NCBI RefSeq assembly: GCF_008692035.1
Contig: NZ_VTFG01000001.1
Location: forward strand, 186,001 to 250,000
Origin: Pseudomonas marginalis
GTDB lineage: Bacteria > Pseudomonadota > Gammaproteobacteria > Pseudomonadales > Pseudomonadaceae
Length of the DNA stretch: 64,000 nt
Direction: 5' to 3'
The position numbers and the translations under genes were made by a program. Under the pieces are notes generated by a model that worked only from the letters and a program-made list of their open reading frames with translations, ran no database searches and had not been told where the DNA came from. Of the stretch, positions 1 to 8,059 are shown piece after piece; within the stretch, counting starts at the first letter, position 1; each line of letters opens with the position of its first letter.

Positions 1-27
1 TCCCGCCTGAGCCGATTCGCACCAGGC

Positions 28-53
28 AAAAAAAAGCCCGCGAACTGGCGGGC
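28..53 (-). terminator. Intrinsic terminator of the 148-534 gene
   Basis: A perfect 6-bp stem GCCCGC/GCGGGC (36-41 and 48-53) with loop GAACTG is followed, on the minus strand, by a run of eight T (A at 28-35 on the plus strand). It lies about 95 bases past the stop of the minus-strand gene ending at 148, so it probably ends that transcript. Confidence 0.75.
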
Positions 54-147
54 CAAGGGATTTACTGGAGTAGGTAGGCTTCACCCTATAGGGCTGAAAG
101 TGAAGGCTTTGTGAAAATGCTGTCACGCGTTCGGATGGCGTACAGCA

Positions 148-534
148 TCAAGCGCGGCGCACGAAAGTGCGCATGGTTTGGCCTGGGCCGGTACTGAACA
201 CGATGGGCCTGGGCATACCTTCATCCGCCGCAATGAACACAAATGAATCCCCCTCGAGGCGATAACTGGCGGGCAGGTGCTTACCGGCGTCATCGCCCAG
301 GGCGTCCACCCAGGTAATGCTTTTGGGAACCGTGCTGCTGTCGAGGAAAAACCGACCCGCCAACAACACCTCGCCACTGACGGTCTTCACTTCGAAGCGG
401 TCGCCGCTGATAGTGGTTAAAGCACCCGGAGCGCTGTGGGCATCGATGGGATTGAGTACGCCACTGTCTTCGAGTGAGGTTTGCTCCCAGGCGCCTTGAA
501 GGGCTTGAATATCCGGGTCTGAAATGGATGACAT
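148..534 (-). CDS. Small conserved protein, TIGR03067/lipocalin-like
   Basis: Encodes 128 residues with no signal peptide or membrane segment. The ATG at 534 was chosen because AAGGAA sits 7 bases upstream and the residues beyond it read as low-quality out-of-gene sequence. The N-terminal part (ALQGAWEQTSLEDSG) and the later strands (GDRFEV, GRFFLD, KSITWVDA, YRLEGDSFVF) resemble the small beta-rich proteins of the TIGR03067 family, which open with a 'LQGxW' motif and contain repeated 'G...F' strands. That family has no established biochemical function. The gene stands alone, with a terminator at 28-53. Its promoter should lie in 535-750, back to back with that of lpxO. Confidence 0.7.
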   Translation of the reverse strand: MSSISDPDIQALQGAWEQTSLEDSGVLNPIDAHSAPGALTTISGDRFEVKTVSGEVLLAGRFFLDSSTVPKSITWVDALGDDAGKHLPASYRLEGDSFVFIAADEGMPRPIVFSTGPGQTMRTFVRRA

Positions 535-868
535 ACAAATTCCTTTTTGCTGCAGGAGTAATTGCCGGACGTTGCCGGCGGTGCTGCCTTTTACCATCTT
601 TCGCCGTTCGATGATCGGTGGTTGCCGGGCCCCAAGGCCAGCCCGTCGAGGCGTCTGCAAGGCACATTCGGTAGACAGGTTTTCACAATTCTTGATTAAC
701 TTTTGGTTACAAACTGTGGCTAAATAACTGCCACGGACCACGTATCGGGACATTACTCAGCCGTTCGTGCCAATTGTGTGAATTGTGATTTCAGATGCTG
801 CTATCCATCCTCAGCCGTTGTGGGCGCGCAGGAGCAGCCTGTTTTCTCCTGACATGTGACGAAATCCC
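535..868. other. Divergent intergenic region between small protein gene and lpxO
   Basis: This 334-base stretch holds no convincing gene. It must contain the promoters of the minus-strand gene starting at 534 and of lpxO. The central part (680-730) is AT-rich against a GC-rich background, as expected for promoters, and holds the direct repeat described at 693-709. Confidence 0.5.
693..709 (+). promoter_or_regulatory. Possible PhoP box upstream of lpxO
   Basis: TGATTA-ACTTT-TGGTTA is a direct repeat of two hexamers with a 5-base spacer. Each hexamer differs at one position from TGTTTA, the half-site known for enterobacterial PhoP. An AT-rich TAAATA follows 11 bases later, where a -10 element would be expected. 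PhoP control of lpxO is known in Salmonella. For this organism it is inference only. Confidence 0.35.
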
Positions 869-1768
869 TTGAAACTCATCATTGTTGTTCTCTACGTTGC
901 CTCCATTGCGTATGTACACCTGCGTGGTCGGGTGCGGCATAAGCTGGGCCGCCAACTCAGTGATCATTCGACCTTCCTGGCCCCGATCAACTGCTTGCTG
1001 TACCTGTGCTCCAGGTTACCCGGCCGTCCCTACCTGTCACCCAGTGACTTTCCTGACTTGAGCCCCCTTGAGGCGCATTGGAAGGAGATTCGCGAGGAGG
1101 GCCTTAACCTCATGCACATGGGTGAAATCAAGCGCTCGGACCAGTACAACGATGTAGGTTTCAACTCGTTCTTCAAGTCTGGCTGGAAACGCTTTTACCT
1201 GAAATGGTACGGCGAAAGCCATCCTTCGGCGATGAAACTGTGCCCGCGTACTACCGAGCTGTTGCAGGGCATCGGCTCGATCAAGGCGGCAATGTTCGCC
1301 GAGTTGCCACCGGGCTCCAAGCTGGTGCGCCACCGTGACCCCTACGCCGGTTCGTACCGTTATCACTTGGGTCTGGTGACCCCGAATGATCCGGGCTGCT
1401 ATATCAATGTGGACGGCGAGAACTATTACTGGCGTGACGGTGAGGCAGTGATGTTTGACGAGACCTACATCCACTACGCCGAAAACACCACGCAGCAGAA
1501 CCGCATCATCCTGTTTTGCGATATCGAGCGGCCGATGAAATATCGCTGGGCTGCCACGTTCAACCGTTGGTTCAGTCGTAACGTCATGGCCGCTGCAGGC
1601 TCGCCCAACGATGCAGGCGACAAGACCGGCGGGCTCAATCGCGCATTTAACCGGCTGTACAAGATTCGCTTGCGTGGCAAAGAGCTGAAAAAACGCAACC
1701 GCACACGTTACTACCTGGAAAAATGGGCGATCTTCGCGGCCCTGGCACTCATCTTCATACTGATTTGA
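869..1768 (+). CDS. lpxO: LpxO-like lipid A 2-hydroxylase
   Basis: 299-residue protein of the aspartyl/asparaginyl beta-hydroxylase (Fe(II)/2-oxoglutarate) family. LpxO enzymes hydroxylate the secondary fatty acyl chain of lipid A at the cytoplasmic face of the inner membrane. The N-terminus (LIIVVLYVASIAYVHL) is a membrane anchor and a second hydrophobic segment closes the protein (FAALALIFILI). The iron-binding set is visible as H155-x-D157 (VRHRDPYAG) and H202 (TYIHYAEN), with the 2-oxoglutarate arginine probably in QQNRIIL. The start is TTG at 869, because an in-frame stop lies 10 bases upstream and the next ATG would delete the anchor. The Shine-Dalgarno sequence is weak. The gene converges on ligD with a 18-base gap. 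Confidence 0.85.
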   Translation: MKLIIVVLYVASIAYVHLRGRVRHKLGRQLSDHSTFLAPINCLLYLCSRLPGRPYLSPSDFPDLSPLEAHWKEIREEGLNLMHMGEIKRSDQYNDVGFNSFFKSGWKRFYLKWYGESHPSAMKLCPRTTELLQGIGSIKAAMFAELPPGSKLVRHRDPYAGSYRYHLGLVTPNDPGCYINVDGENYYWRDGEAVMFDETYIHYAENTTQQNRIILFCDIERPMKYRWAATFNRWFSRNVMAAAGSPNDAGDKTGGLNRAFNRLYKIRLRGKELKKRNRTRYYLEKWAIFAALALIFILI

Positions 1769-1786
1769 AGTCGATTCGGGCGTTAG

Positions 1787-4261
1787 TCACTCCGGTGGCT
1801 TTGCGCCCAACTTTTCCCACATTTTTTTACTGATCTTCTGCCGATTGGCGTAGCCGGCCCAAGGATCAACCTTCAGCTCCTGCAAGCGTTGGTGCAGGTT
1901 GGCCACCGTCCATTGCTGAGCGCCGCGCAATCCCTTCAATTCCTCGCGACTGACCGGCACCGACACCGGCAGCCCAGCGCGTGCGCGCACCGAATAAGCC
2001 GCCACGGTGCTCGCGCCTCGTGCATTGCGCAGGTAATCGATAAAGATCTTGCCTACACGGTTTTTCGGCCCGGAGGTGGCGGTGAAGCGCTCGGGCAGTT
2101 GCTCGGTCATGAAATGGGCAATGGCCTTGGCAAAGGCCTTTACGCTGTCCCAGCCATCCCGCCGCGCCAACGGTATGACCAGGTGCAAGCCTTTGCCGCC
2201 GCTGGTCTTGACGAAGGCTTCCAACCCCAGCTCGTCGAGTACCGACAAGGTGAGCTGAGCGGCTTCCAGCATGGTTTTCCAGGGCAGCGCCGGGTCCGGG
2301 TCAAGGTCCAGCACAAACAGGTCCGGGGTTTCGATCTTGTCCGAGGTGGCGCCCCAGGTATGCAGTTCGAGGGTGCCCATTTGCACGGCCCCAATCAGCG
2401 CTTTTGTCGTGTCGATCTCCATCAGGCGCGCATGGCCTGGGTCCAGTGCCGGGTCCAGTTGCTTGATGTTCGGAATCGCCAGGCGCTCCGCGTGCTTCTG
2501 GAAGAACTGCTCGCCCTCGATGCCTTCCGGAGCCCTGAGCAGGGACACGGGGCGATGGCGCAGGAAGGGCAGGATCCATTCGCTGATGCCTTCGTAGAAC
2601 TGCGCCAATTGCTGTTTCTGCGTGCCGCTTTGCGGGTCGATGACGCGGTCGGGGTGAGTGATCGTCACCCCGCTGGCTTTGCGGGCCGCCGGTGCTTTCA
2701 GGGTTTTGGCCGCGCGGGGCTGCTCCCGGATGACCTGCGCGGCGGGTTTGTCCGTGCGCAACCCCACAAACGCTGCCTGGCGTACCACGCCCTCTCGGGT
2801 CCATTGGGCAAACTGCACCTCGCCCACCAGTGTCGGCTCCACCCAATGTACGCCGCGCGCCTGGGCGCCGGTAAGCGGTTTTGCCAGGGGCGACGCGGTG
2901 CGTTCCAAAGGCTTGAGCCGGGCATGGATATTTTTCAGTGAGGCCTGGTCGAACCCGGTGCCCACGCGCCCGGCATAGACCAGCGCGCCATCGGCATGGA
3001 CGGCCAGCAGCAGCGCACCAAAACCGCTGCGTGAGCCCTGGGGGAGGGTGTAGCCGACGATCACGAACTCCTGGCGCAGGCGGCATTTGAGCTTGATCCA
3101 ATCGGTACTTCGACTGGAGACGTAGGGACTGCCCTTACGTTTGCCGATCACGCCTTCCAAGGCCAGCTCGCATGCGCTTTCGACAATATCGCGCTGGTTG
3201 GCGGCAAACGCCTCGGAGAAACGCAGCAATTTGCTGCGGCTGCCGGACAAGGCGTCTTTGAGCGCGGCGCGACGCTCCTCCAGTGGCGCCTGGCGCTGAT
3301 CGCTGCCGTTTAAAAACGGCGCGTCGAACAGGTAGTAGACGATGTCCAGGCTGCGGCCGAGCTCAAAGGCATTTTGCAGCGCCTGGAAGTCCGGCAGGCC
3401 GTCGTCATTGAGGCTGACCACCTCGCCATCGAGCCAGCTGTCCTTGAGCTTCAGGGCCTGCAGGGCCTTGACCTGGCGTGGCAGGCGCTCGGTCCAGTCG
3501 TGGCCATTGCGGGTAAACAGGCGTACCTCGCCGTCGCGGATGCGGGCGAGCATGCGGTAACCATCGAACTTGATCTCGTAGTGCCAGTCGCCTTCGGGCG
3601 CACGGTCCACCAGGGTCGCCAGTTGCGGGGCGAACTGCTCGGGGAGGGCCGTTGCCCGCTTCTGTGGTTTGGCGCGAGGCCTGGTCTTGGGTTCACCGAC
3701 CGAGGCGTCACTGAGCACGCTCTTTGGCTGGGCCTGGACGATATCGTATTCGGTGGCGGGGCGGGCCTGCTGGTCTTTTTCCTTGATCAGCAGCCACTGC
3801 TCCTTGTCGCCGCTGCCCTTGAGGCGCGTACGTACCAGCGCCCAGTCACCGGAGAGCTTTTCACCGACCAGGGTAAATTTGAGTTTGCCGGCGGCATAGG
3901 CCTTGCGCGGGTCGTCGTGGGGTTGCCAGATGCCGCGGTCCCACACGATCACATCGCCGGCGCCGTACTGGCCGGCCGGGATGCTGCCCTCGAAACCGCC
4001 ATAGCTCAGGGGATGATCTTCAACGTGCACGGCCAGGCGTTTCTGGCTCGGGTCCAGGCTCGGCCCCTTGGGCACTGCCCAACTGAGCAGCACTCCGTCA
4101 AGCTCAAGACGGAAGTCATAGTGCAGGTTGCGCGCAGCGTGCTTCTGGATCACGAAGCTCAGGGTCGACGCCTTGGGCTTACGGCCCGGTGCGCGGCCTG
4201 ATGGCTCGGCGGTGACCTCGAAATCGCGTTTACGGTTGTATTCGCTCAGGGGCTTGGCCAT
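1787..4261 (-). CDS. ligD: ATP-dependent DNA ligase LigD (NHEJ)
   Basis: 824-residue multifunctional end-joining enzyme that processes and seals double-strand breaks with Ku. Domains run in the Pseudomonas order. A 3'-phosphoesterase is at about 35-165 (H41, H47 and D49 in HAARNLHYDFRLE, H84 in VEDHPLSYGG). The ligase is at about 205-510, with nucleotidyl lysine K231 in EIKFDGYR. The primase-polymerase is at about 535-805, with metal residues D652/D654 in LDLDPDP, KTSGGKGLHLV, and D742 in FIDYLRN. All key residues are present. The start at 4261 has GGGAG seven bases upstream; an ATG five codons earlier is possible but lacks a site. The stop of ku lies 24 bases upstream, so ku and ligD form one operon. 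Confidence 0.95.
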   Translation of the reverse strand: MAKPLSEYNRKRDFEVTAEPSGRAPGRKPKASTLSFVIQKHAARNLHYDFRLELDGVLLSWAVPKGPSLDPSQKRLAVHVEDHPLSYGGFEGSIPAGQYGAGDVIVWDRGIWQPHDDPRKAYAAGKLKFTLVGEKLSGDWALVRTRLKGSGDKEQWLLIKEKDQQARPATEYDIVQAQPKSVLSDASVGEPKTRPRAKPQKRATALPEQFAPQLATLVDRAPEGDWHYEIKFDGYRMLARIRDGEVRLFTRNGHDWTERLPRQVKALQALKLKDSWLDGEVVSLNDDGLPDFQALQNAFELGRSLDIVYYLFDAPFLNGSDQRQAPLEERRAALKDALSGSRSKLLRFSEAFAANQRDIVESACELALEGVIGKRKGSPYVSSRSTDWIKLKCRLRQEFVIVGYTLPQGSRSGFGALLLAVHADGALVYAGRVGTGFDQASLKNIHARLKPLERTASPLAKPLTGAQARGVHWVEPTLVGEVQFAQWTREGVVRQAAFVGLRTDKPAAQVIREQPRAAKTLKAPAARKASGVTITHPDRVIDPQSGTQKQQLAQFYEGISEWILPFLRHRPVSLLRAPEGIEGEQFFQKHAERLAIPNIKQLDPALDPGHARLMEIDTTKALIGAVQMGTLELHTWGATSDKIETPDLFVLDLDPDPALPWKTMLEAAQLTLSVLDELGLEAFVKTSGGKGLHLVIPLARRDGWDSVKAFAKAIAHFMTEQLPERFTATSGPKNRVGKIFIDYLRNARGASTVAAYSVRARAGLPVSVPVSREELKGLRGAQQWTVANLHQRLQELKVDPWAGYANRQKISKKMWEKLGAKPPE

Positions 4262-4285
4262 GTGGTTCTCCCGCATACGTCAGGC

Positions 4286-5125
4286 TCAAGAGGCCTTTTT
4301 GCCGGTTTTTTTCGCGGCCGGTTTTTTCGTCGTCGGCTTGCCGGCCAGGCTGCGCTTGAGCAGCTCGGTCAGGTCGATCACATCGGCGGACTTGCGTTCC
4401 TCGCTGCCTTCCTGGGATTCGACGTCTTCGATCTTGCCGGCCTTGGCCTTCCTGGCCACCAGCGCCATGATCTTTTCCTGAAAGCTGTCGCGATATGCCT
4501 CGGGCTGCCAGTCGGCGCTCATGTCTTCCACCAGGCGCCTGGCCATGTCCAGCTCGCCCTTGGCCAGGCTGGGTTTGGTCACATCGCTGGGCAGTTCCAA
4601 TTCATCCAGGCTGCGCACTTCAGCCGGCCAGCGCAGCATCACCAGCACCAGCGCCGACTCCAGGGGCATCAGTGCCGCCAGGTGTTGCTTGGTGTGCAAC
4701 ACCACATTGGCCAGGGCCACCTTGCGGGTTTTCTTCAACGTTTCGCGCAGCAGTGCGTAGACCTTGCCACCGCGTTTATCCGGGGCCAGGAAGTAGGGCG
4801 TGTCGATGTTCTGCAACGGAATCTGGTCGCTGGCGACAAACGCGATGATTTCGATGGTCTGGGTCGACTTGGGGTGGGCAGAGCGGATCTCATCTTCGCT
4901 GAGTACCACATAGCGGCCTTTCTCAAACGCTACGCCCTTGACGATATTCTCCTTGGTGACCTCCTTGCCGGTGGCCTTGTTGATGCGCTTGTAGCCCACC
5001 GGGTCCATGCTGCGCTTGTCCAGCCAGTCGAAATCCACGCCCTGGGCGGACGTGGCCGAGACCAGCGATACCGGAATATGAACCAGGCCGAAACTGATGG
5101 CGCCTTTCCAGATTGCCCGTGGCAT
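4286..5125 (-). CDS. ku: Non-homologous end joining protein Ku
   Basis: 279-residue bacterial Ku, which forms a homodimeric ring on DNA ends and recruits LigD. The typical start MPRAIWKGAISFGLVHIPVS and the family phrase GYKRINKATGKEV are present, and the core extends to about residue 250. The C-terminal tail (KPTTKKPAAKKTGKKAS) is lysine-rich, as in many bacterial Ku proteins, where it aids DNA binding and ligase contact. It is the promoter-proximal gene of the ku-ligD pair. Such pairs act mainly in stationary phase or desiccated cells; no specific sigma-factor site was resolved upstream. Confidence 0.95.
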   Translation of the reverse strand: MPRAIWKGAISFGLVHIPVSLVSATSAQGVDFDWLDKRSMDPVGYKRINKATGKEVTKENIVKGVAFEKGRYVVLSEDEIRSAHPKSTQTIEIIAFVASDQIPLQNIDTPYFLAPDKRGGKVYALLRETLKKTRKVALANVVLHTKQHLAALMPLESALVLVMLRWPAEVRSLDELELPSDVTKPSLAKGELDMARRLVEDMSADWQPEAYRDSFQEKIMALVARKAKAGKIEDVESQEGSEERKSADVIDLTELLKRSLAGKPTTKKPAAKKTGKKAS

Positions 5126-5309
5126 ACGTGCGATTCCTTAACAAGAAGCTGTGTTCTGGTGACTCGAAGGCTGCGTGAAAAGTTTCGCCGGGCAGATGCG
5201 TGGACAGATCTCGTTACACCTGATCAGAAACTATTTAGTTACGAAAGCCGAACCCAGGGCGTAGCGTGGTATCGAAAGCACGTACTCCTCGCCCCAGAGA
5301 GGCTTTGTC

Positions 5310-5624
5310 ATGAACAGCTGTGTGCGTCATCTCGCGGTGCTGGTGTTGGGCCTGGCACTTGGGCCAGTTGCCCTCGCGCAAAACCTGCCCGGCAGAAGCG
5401 ATTCCAATACCGGCCCGATCCACCGGGCCAACCCCAACAGCATGCAGGGCACCCAGCCCAATACGCCGGTGGTGCGTGGTATTCAGACCGTGCCAACGCC
5501 GCGCACACCGACCCTGGAAAACGGTGGTATCGGCAATCGCTACCCGCAACGCGATGCGGCCCCCAGCCGTCCCGCCACCGAAACCAAAGCCCCCACCTAT
5601 GATGCCAACGGCAATCGCCGGTAA
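5310..5624 (+). CDS. Small secreted proline/asparagine-rich protein
   Basis: 104 residues, of which the first 23 are a clear Sec signal peptide (hydrophobic VLVLGLALGPVALAQ, cleavage probably after ALA). The mature part is low complexity, rich in Pro, Asn, Thr and Arg, with no cysteine and no recognisable domain; it is probably unstructured in the periplasm. A GAGAGG motif precedes the ATG by 7 bases. The stop lies 12 bases before the sugar dehydrogenase gene, so the two are probably co-transcribed. I do not recognise a function. Confidence 0.7.
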   Translation: MNSCVRHLAVLVLGLALGPVALAQNLPGRSDSNTGPIHRANPNSMQGTQPNTPVVRGIQTVPTPRTPTLENGGIGNRYPQRDAAPSRPATETKAPTYDANGNRR

Positions 5625-5636
5625 GGACGCTGTCTT

Positions 5637-6794
5637 ATGTTTATACGCAAAACCCTGCTCGCCACCCTGTGCGCCACCGCGCTGCTTGCGCAGACGGCCG
5701 TTTATGCCGCCGATGGGCAGCAGTTCCCCAGTGAACAAGGCAGCATCACCGCGACTCCGATTGCCAAAGGCCTCGATCACCCGTGGGCCGTGGCGTTTCT
5801 ACCCGACCAGCAAGGTTTCCTGGTGACCGAGCGTCCGGGGCGCCTGCGCTTTGTCAGTCCGGACGGCAAGCTGTCTGCGCCGTTGACCGGCGTGCCTGAG
5901 GTGTGGGCCAAGGGGCAGGGCGGTTTGCTCGATGTGGTGCTGTCGCCGGACTTCAAGCAGGACCGCATGGTCTACCTGACGTACGCCGAAGGCGGTGGCA
6001 AGGGCGGCACGGCCGGCACCGCTGTGGGTCGCGGGCGCCTGGCGCCGGACCTGAGTGGCTTGACCGATTTCAACGTGATCCTGCGCCAGGAGCCGAAACT
6101 CTCCACCGGCAACCACTTCGGTTCGCGCCTGGCCTTCGACCGCGATGGCTACCTGTTCGTGACCCTGGGGGAAAACAACGACCGCCCGACCGCCCAGGAC
6201 CTGGACAAGCTGCAGGGCAAAGTCGTACGGATCTACCCGGATGGCCGCGTACCCGATGACAACCCGTTTGTCGGTCAAGCCGGGGTACGTCCCGAGATCT
6301 GGTCCTACGGCCAGCGCAATCCGCAAGGGCTGGCGCTGAACCCATGGAGTGGCACGCTCTGGGAAAACGAACACGGGCCGCGCGGCGGTGATGAAATCAA
6401 CATTATCGAGCGGGGCAAGAACTACGGCTGGCCGCTGGCGACTCACGGCATCAACTATTCGCTCACACCGATTCCCGAGGCCAGGGGCAAGACCGCAGAA
6501 GGCACCGTGGCGCCCCATCATGTGTGGGAGAAATCACCGGCCATCAGTGGCATGGCCTTCTACGACGCCGACCGGTTCAAGGCGTGGCAGCACAACGTGT
6601 TCATCGGTGCGCTGGCCAGCCAGGAACTGATTCGTCTGCAGTTCGATGGCGACAAGGTTATCCATGAAGAGCGCTTGCTGGGCGGCTTGAAGGCACGCAT
6701 TCGCGATGTGCGGCAGGGGCCGGATGGCTTTCTGTATGTGCTGACGGATGAGGACGATGGCGTGCTGTATCGAGTGGGCCTCAATCAGGATTGA
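5637..6794 (+). CDS. PQQ-dependent soluble sugar dehydrogenase (YliI/Asd family)
   Basis: 385-residue periplasmic beta-propeller enzyme predicted to oxidise aldoses with PQQ. The signal peptide ends near AVYA (residue about 23). Family phrases are visible: GLDHPWAVAFLPD at the start of the propeller, LSTGNHFGSRLAFD, YGQRNPQGLALNP, ENEHGPRGGDEIN and GKNYGWPLATHGINYS. These match the soluble glucose/sorbosone dehydrogenase fold, with the catalytic His expected in the first or second blade (GNHFGSR). AAGGAC precedes the ATG. It follows the small secreted protein gene closely. Electron acceptor and true substrate cannot be deduced. Confidence 0.85.
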   Translation: MFIRKTLLATLCATALLAQTAVYAADGQQFPSEQGSITATPIAKGLDHPWAVAFLPDQQGFLVTERPGRLRFVSPDGKLSAPLTGVPEVWAKGQGGLLDVVLSPDFKQDRMVYLTYAEGGGKGGTAGTAVGRGRLAPDLSGLTDFNVILRQEPKLSTGNHFGSRLAFDRDGYLFVTLGENNDRPTAQDLDKLQGKVVRIYPDGRVPDDNPFVGQAGVRPEIWSYGQRNPQGLALNPWSGTLWENEHGPRGGDEINIIERGKNYGWPLATHGINYSLTPIPEARGKTAEGTVAPHHVWEKSPAISGMAFYDADRFKAWQHNVFIGALASQELIRLQFDGDKVIHEERLLGGLKARIRDVRQGPDGFLYVLTDEDDGVLYRVGLNQD

Positions 6795-6802
6795 GCAATG
6801 AA

Positions 6803-6830
6803 CCGCAAGCTTGAAGTTTCAAGCTTGCGG
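6803..6830. terminator. Strong hairpin between convergent genes
   Basis: A 13-bp perfect inverted repeat starting CCGCAAGCTTGAA (6803-6815, 6818-6830) with a two-base loop fills most of the 42-base gap between the sugar dehydrogenase and the DUF1348 gene. No T-run follows on either strand. It probably serves as a bidirectional terminator or transcript-end stabiliser. Confidence 0.6.
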
Positions 6831-6836
6831 CTTCAG

Positions 6837-7316
6837 TCAAAGCCCGAGTTCGGACAACCCCGGATGCTCATCCGGGCGCCGTCCCAGCGGCCAGTGGAAC
6901 TTGCGCTCGCTCTCATTGATTGGCAGGTCGTTGATGCAGGCAAAACGATTGGCCATCAGGCCATTCTCGTCGAACTCCCAGTTCTCATTGCCATAGGAGC
7001 GGAACCAGTTACCCGAGTCGTCGTGCCATTCGTAGGCATAGCGCACGGCGATGCGGTTGTCGGTAAAGGCCCATAGCTCCTTGATCAGCCGATACTCCAG
7101 CTCCCTGGCCCATTTCCGGGTGAGAAAGCCCTTGGCCTCTTCGCGGTTATGGGCGAATTCGGCGCGGTTACGCCACTGCGTGTCCAGGGTGTAAGCCAGC
7201 GACACCCGATGCGGGTCGCGGGAATTCCAGCCGTCTTCGGCCAGGCGCACTTTTTCAATCGCCGATTCACGGGTAAACGGCGGCAAGGGCGGACGTGTTT
7301 CTGCGGTAGATGACAT
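6837..7316 (-). CDS. DUF1348 (NTF2-like) protein
   Basis: 159-residue single-domain protein of the DUF1348 / nuclear transport factor 2-like superfamily. Recognisable phrases are [62 protein letters not shown] and [13 protein letters not shown]. The fold is a cone-shaped alpha+beta pocket, and these proteins are presumed small-molecule binders or enzymes of unknown substrate. The start at 7316 follows GAGGAG. It lies 54 bases downstream of tetR on the same strand, so it is the likely regulated partner of that repressor. Confidence 0.85.
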   Translation of the reverse strand: MSSTAETRPPLPPFTRESAIEKVRLAEDGWNSRDPHRVSLAYTLDTQWRNRAEFAHNREEAKGFLTRKWARELEYRLIKELWAFTDNRIAVRYAYEWHDDSGNWFRSYGNENWEFDENGLMANRFACINDLPINESERKFHWPLGRRPDEHPGLSELGL

Positions 7317-7370
7317 CAGGCGGCTCCTCAAAACCATACAGCGTTATCGAAAGTTGCCAGGCGGGTGCGT

Positions 7371-7934
7371 TCACAGTCCCAATAACGTTCGCGCCATGCA
7401 TTGCGCATTATCGGCAGCTGTTGAATCACCCATGACCAGGGCAACGGTAATGGCGCCATCGATCAGGATCAGCAGTTGCGCGGCCTGCCGTTCGGGGTCG
7501 GGGGTACCATGTGCTTGGCACAGTTCGAGTGCGTACTCGAACAGTTTCTGTTTATGGGCCTTGGCCAGCAGGCGGACCGGGTCGTGCGGGTCGCCGGTTT
7601 CGCCACTGGTGTTGATAAAGGCGCAGCCGCGAAAATCCGCCGAGCCGAACCAGGCCTTGAGCGCGTCGAACAGCGCGAGCAAGCGTGCGCCGCTGCCATC
7701 GACGCGCTCCACTTCGGCGCGCAGCCAGTGCATCCAACGCTCGTCACGGCGCTGCAGGGCCGCGATCACCAGCTCATCTTTATTGGCGAAGTAACGGTAA
7801 ATGCTTTTTCGCGAGACGCCGGCGGTTTTCACCAGGAAGTCCATGCCGGTGGCGGCGATGCCGTGGCGATAGATCAACTTCTCGGTGACGTCGAGGATAA
7901 TGTCGCGTGTTTCATTGGGGGTCATATCGTTCAT
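7371..7934 (-). CDS. TetR family transcriptional regulator
   Basis: 187-residue repressor. The N-terminal HTH is visible at about residues 20-58 (GIAATGMDFLVKTAGVSRKS, then IYRYFANKDELV). The C-terminal ligand domain is divergent, with AWFGSADFRGCAFIN and a final helix QLLILIDGAITVALV, as in the TetR_C_LuxR-type group. The ATG at 7934 was preferred over an upstream TTG (7970), because the longer form would place the operator palindrome at 7947-7960 inside the coding region. It probably represses itself and the DUF1348 gene downstream, and possibly the divergent pssA. Confidence 0.85.
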   Translation of the reverse strand: MNDMTPNETRDIILDVTEKLIYRHGIAATGMDFLVKTAGVSRKSIYRYFANKDELVIAALQRRDERWMHWLRAEVERVDGSGARLLALFDALKAWFGSADFRGCAFINTSGETGDPHDPVRLLAKAHKQKLFEYALELCQAHGTPDPERQAAQLLILIDGAITVALVMGDSTAADNAQCMARTLLGL

Positions 7935-7946
7935 GGCTGCTAAAGT

Positions 7947-7960
7947 AGAACGATCGTTCT
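7947..7960. promoter_or_regulatory. TetR operator palindrome
   Basis: AGAACGATCGTTCT is a perfect 14-bp palindrome 13 bases upstream of the tetR start codon. Its position and symmetry are typical of TetR autoregulatory operators. It lies about 100 bases before pssA on the other strand. Confidence 0.75.
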
Positions 7961-8059
7961 TCTTGGTCAACAGGAATTTTACTCTCTGCCACTGCGAGAC
8001 CTGAGCACCCCCATGGTGTAAGCTCGGGGCCTCTTCGGATTCGACCCATTGCGAGCCTT

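Noticed and set aside
4262..5602. Plus-strand open frame of 446 codons over ku
   Set aside because: Runs across ku and into the start of the small secreted protein gene in another frame; no motif, and ku is certain.
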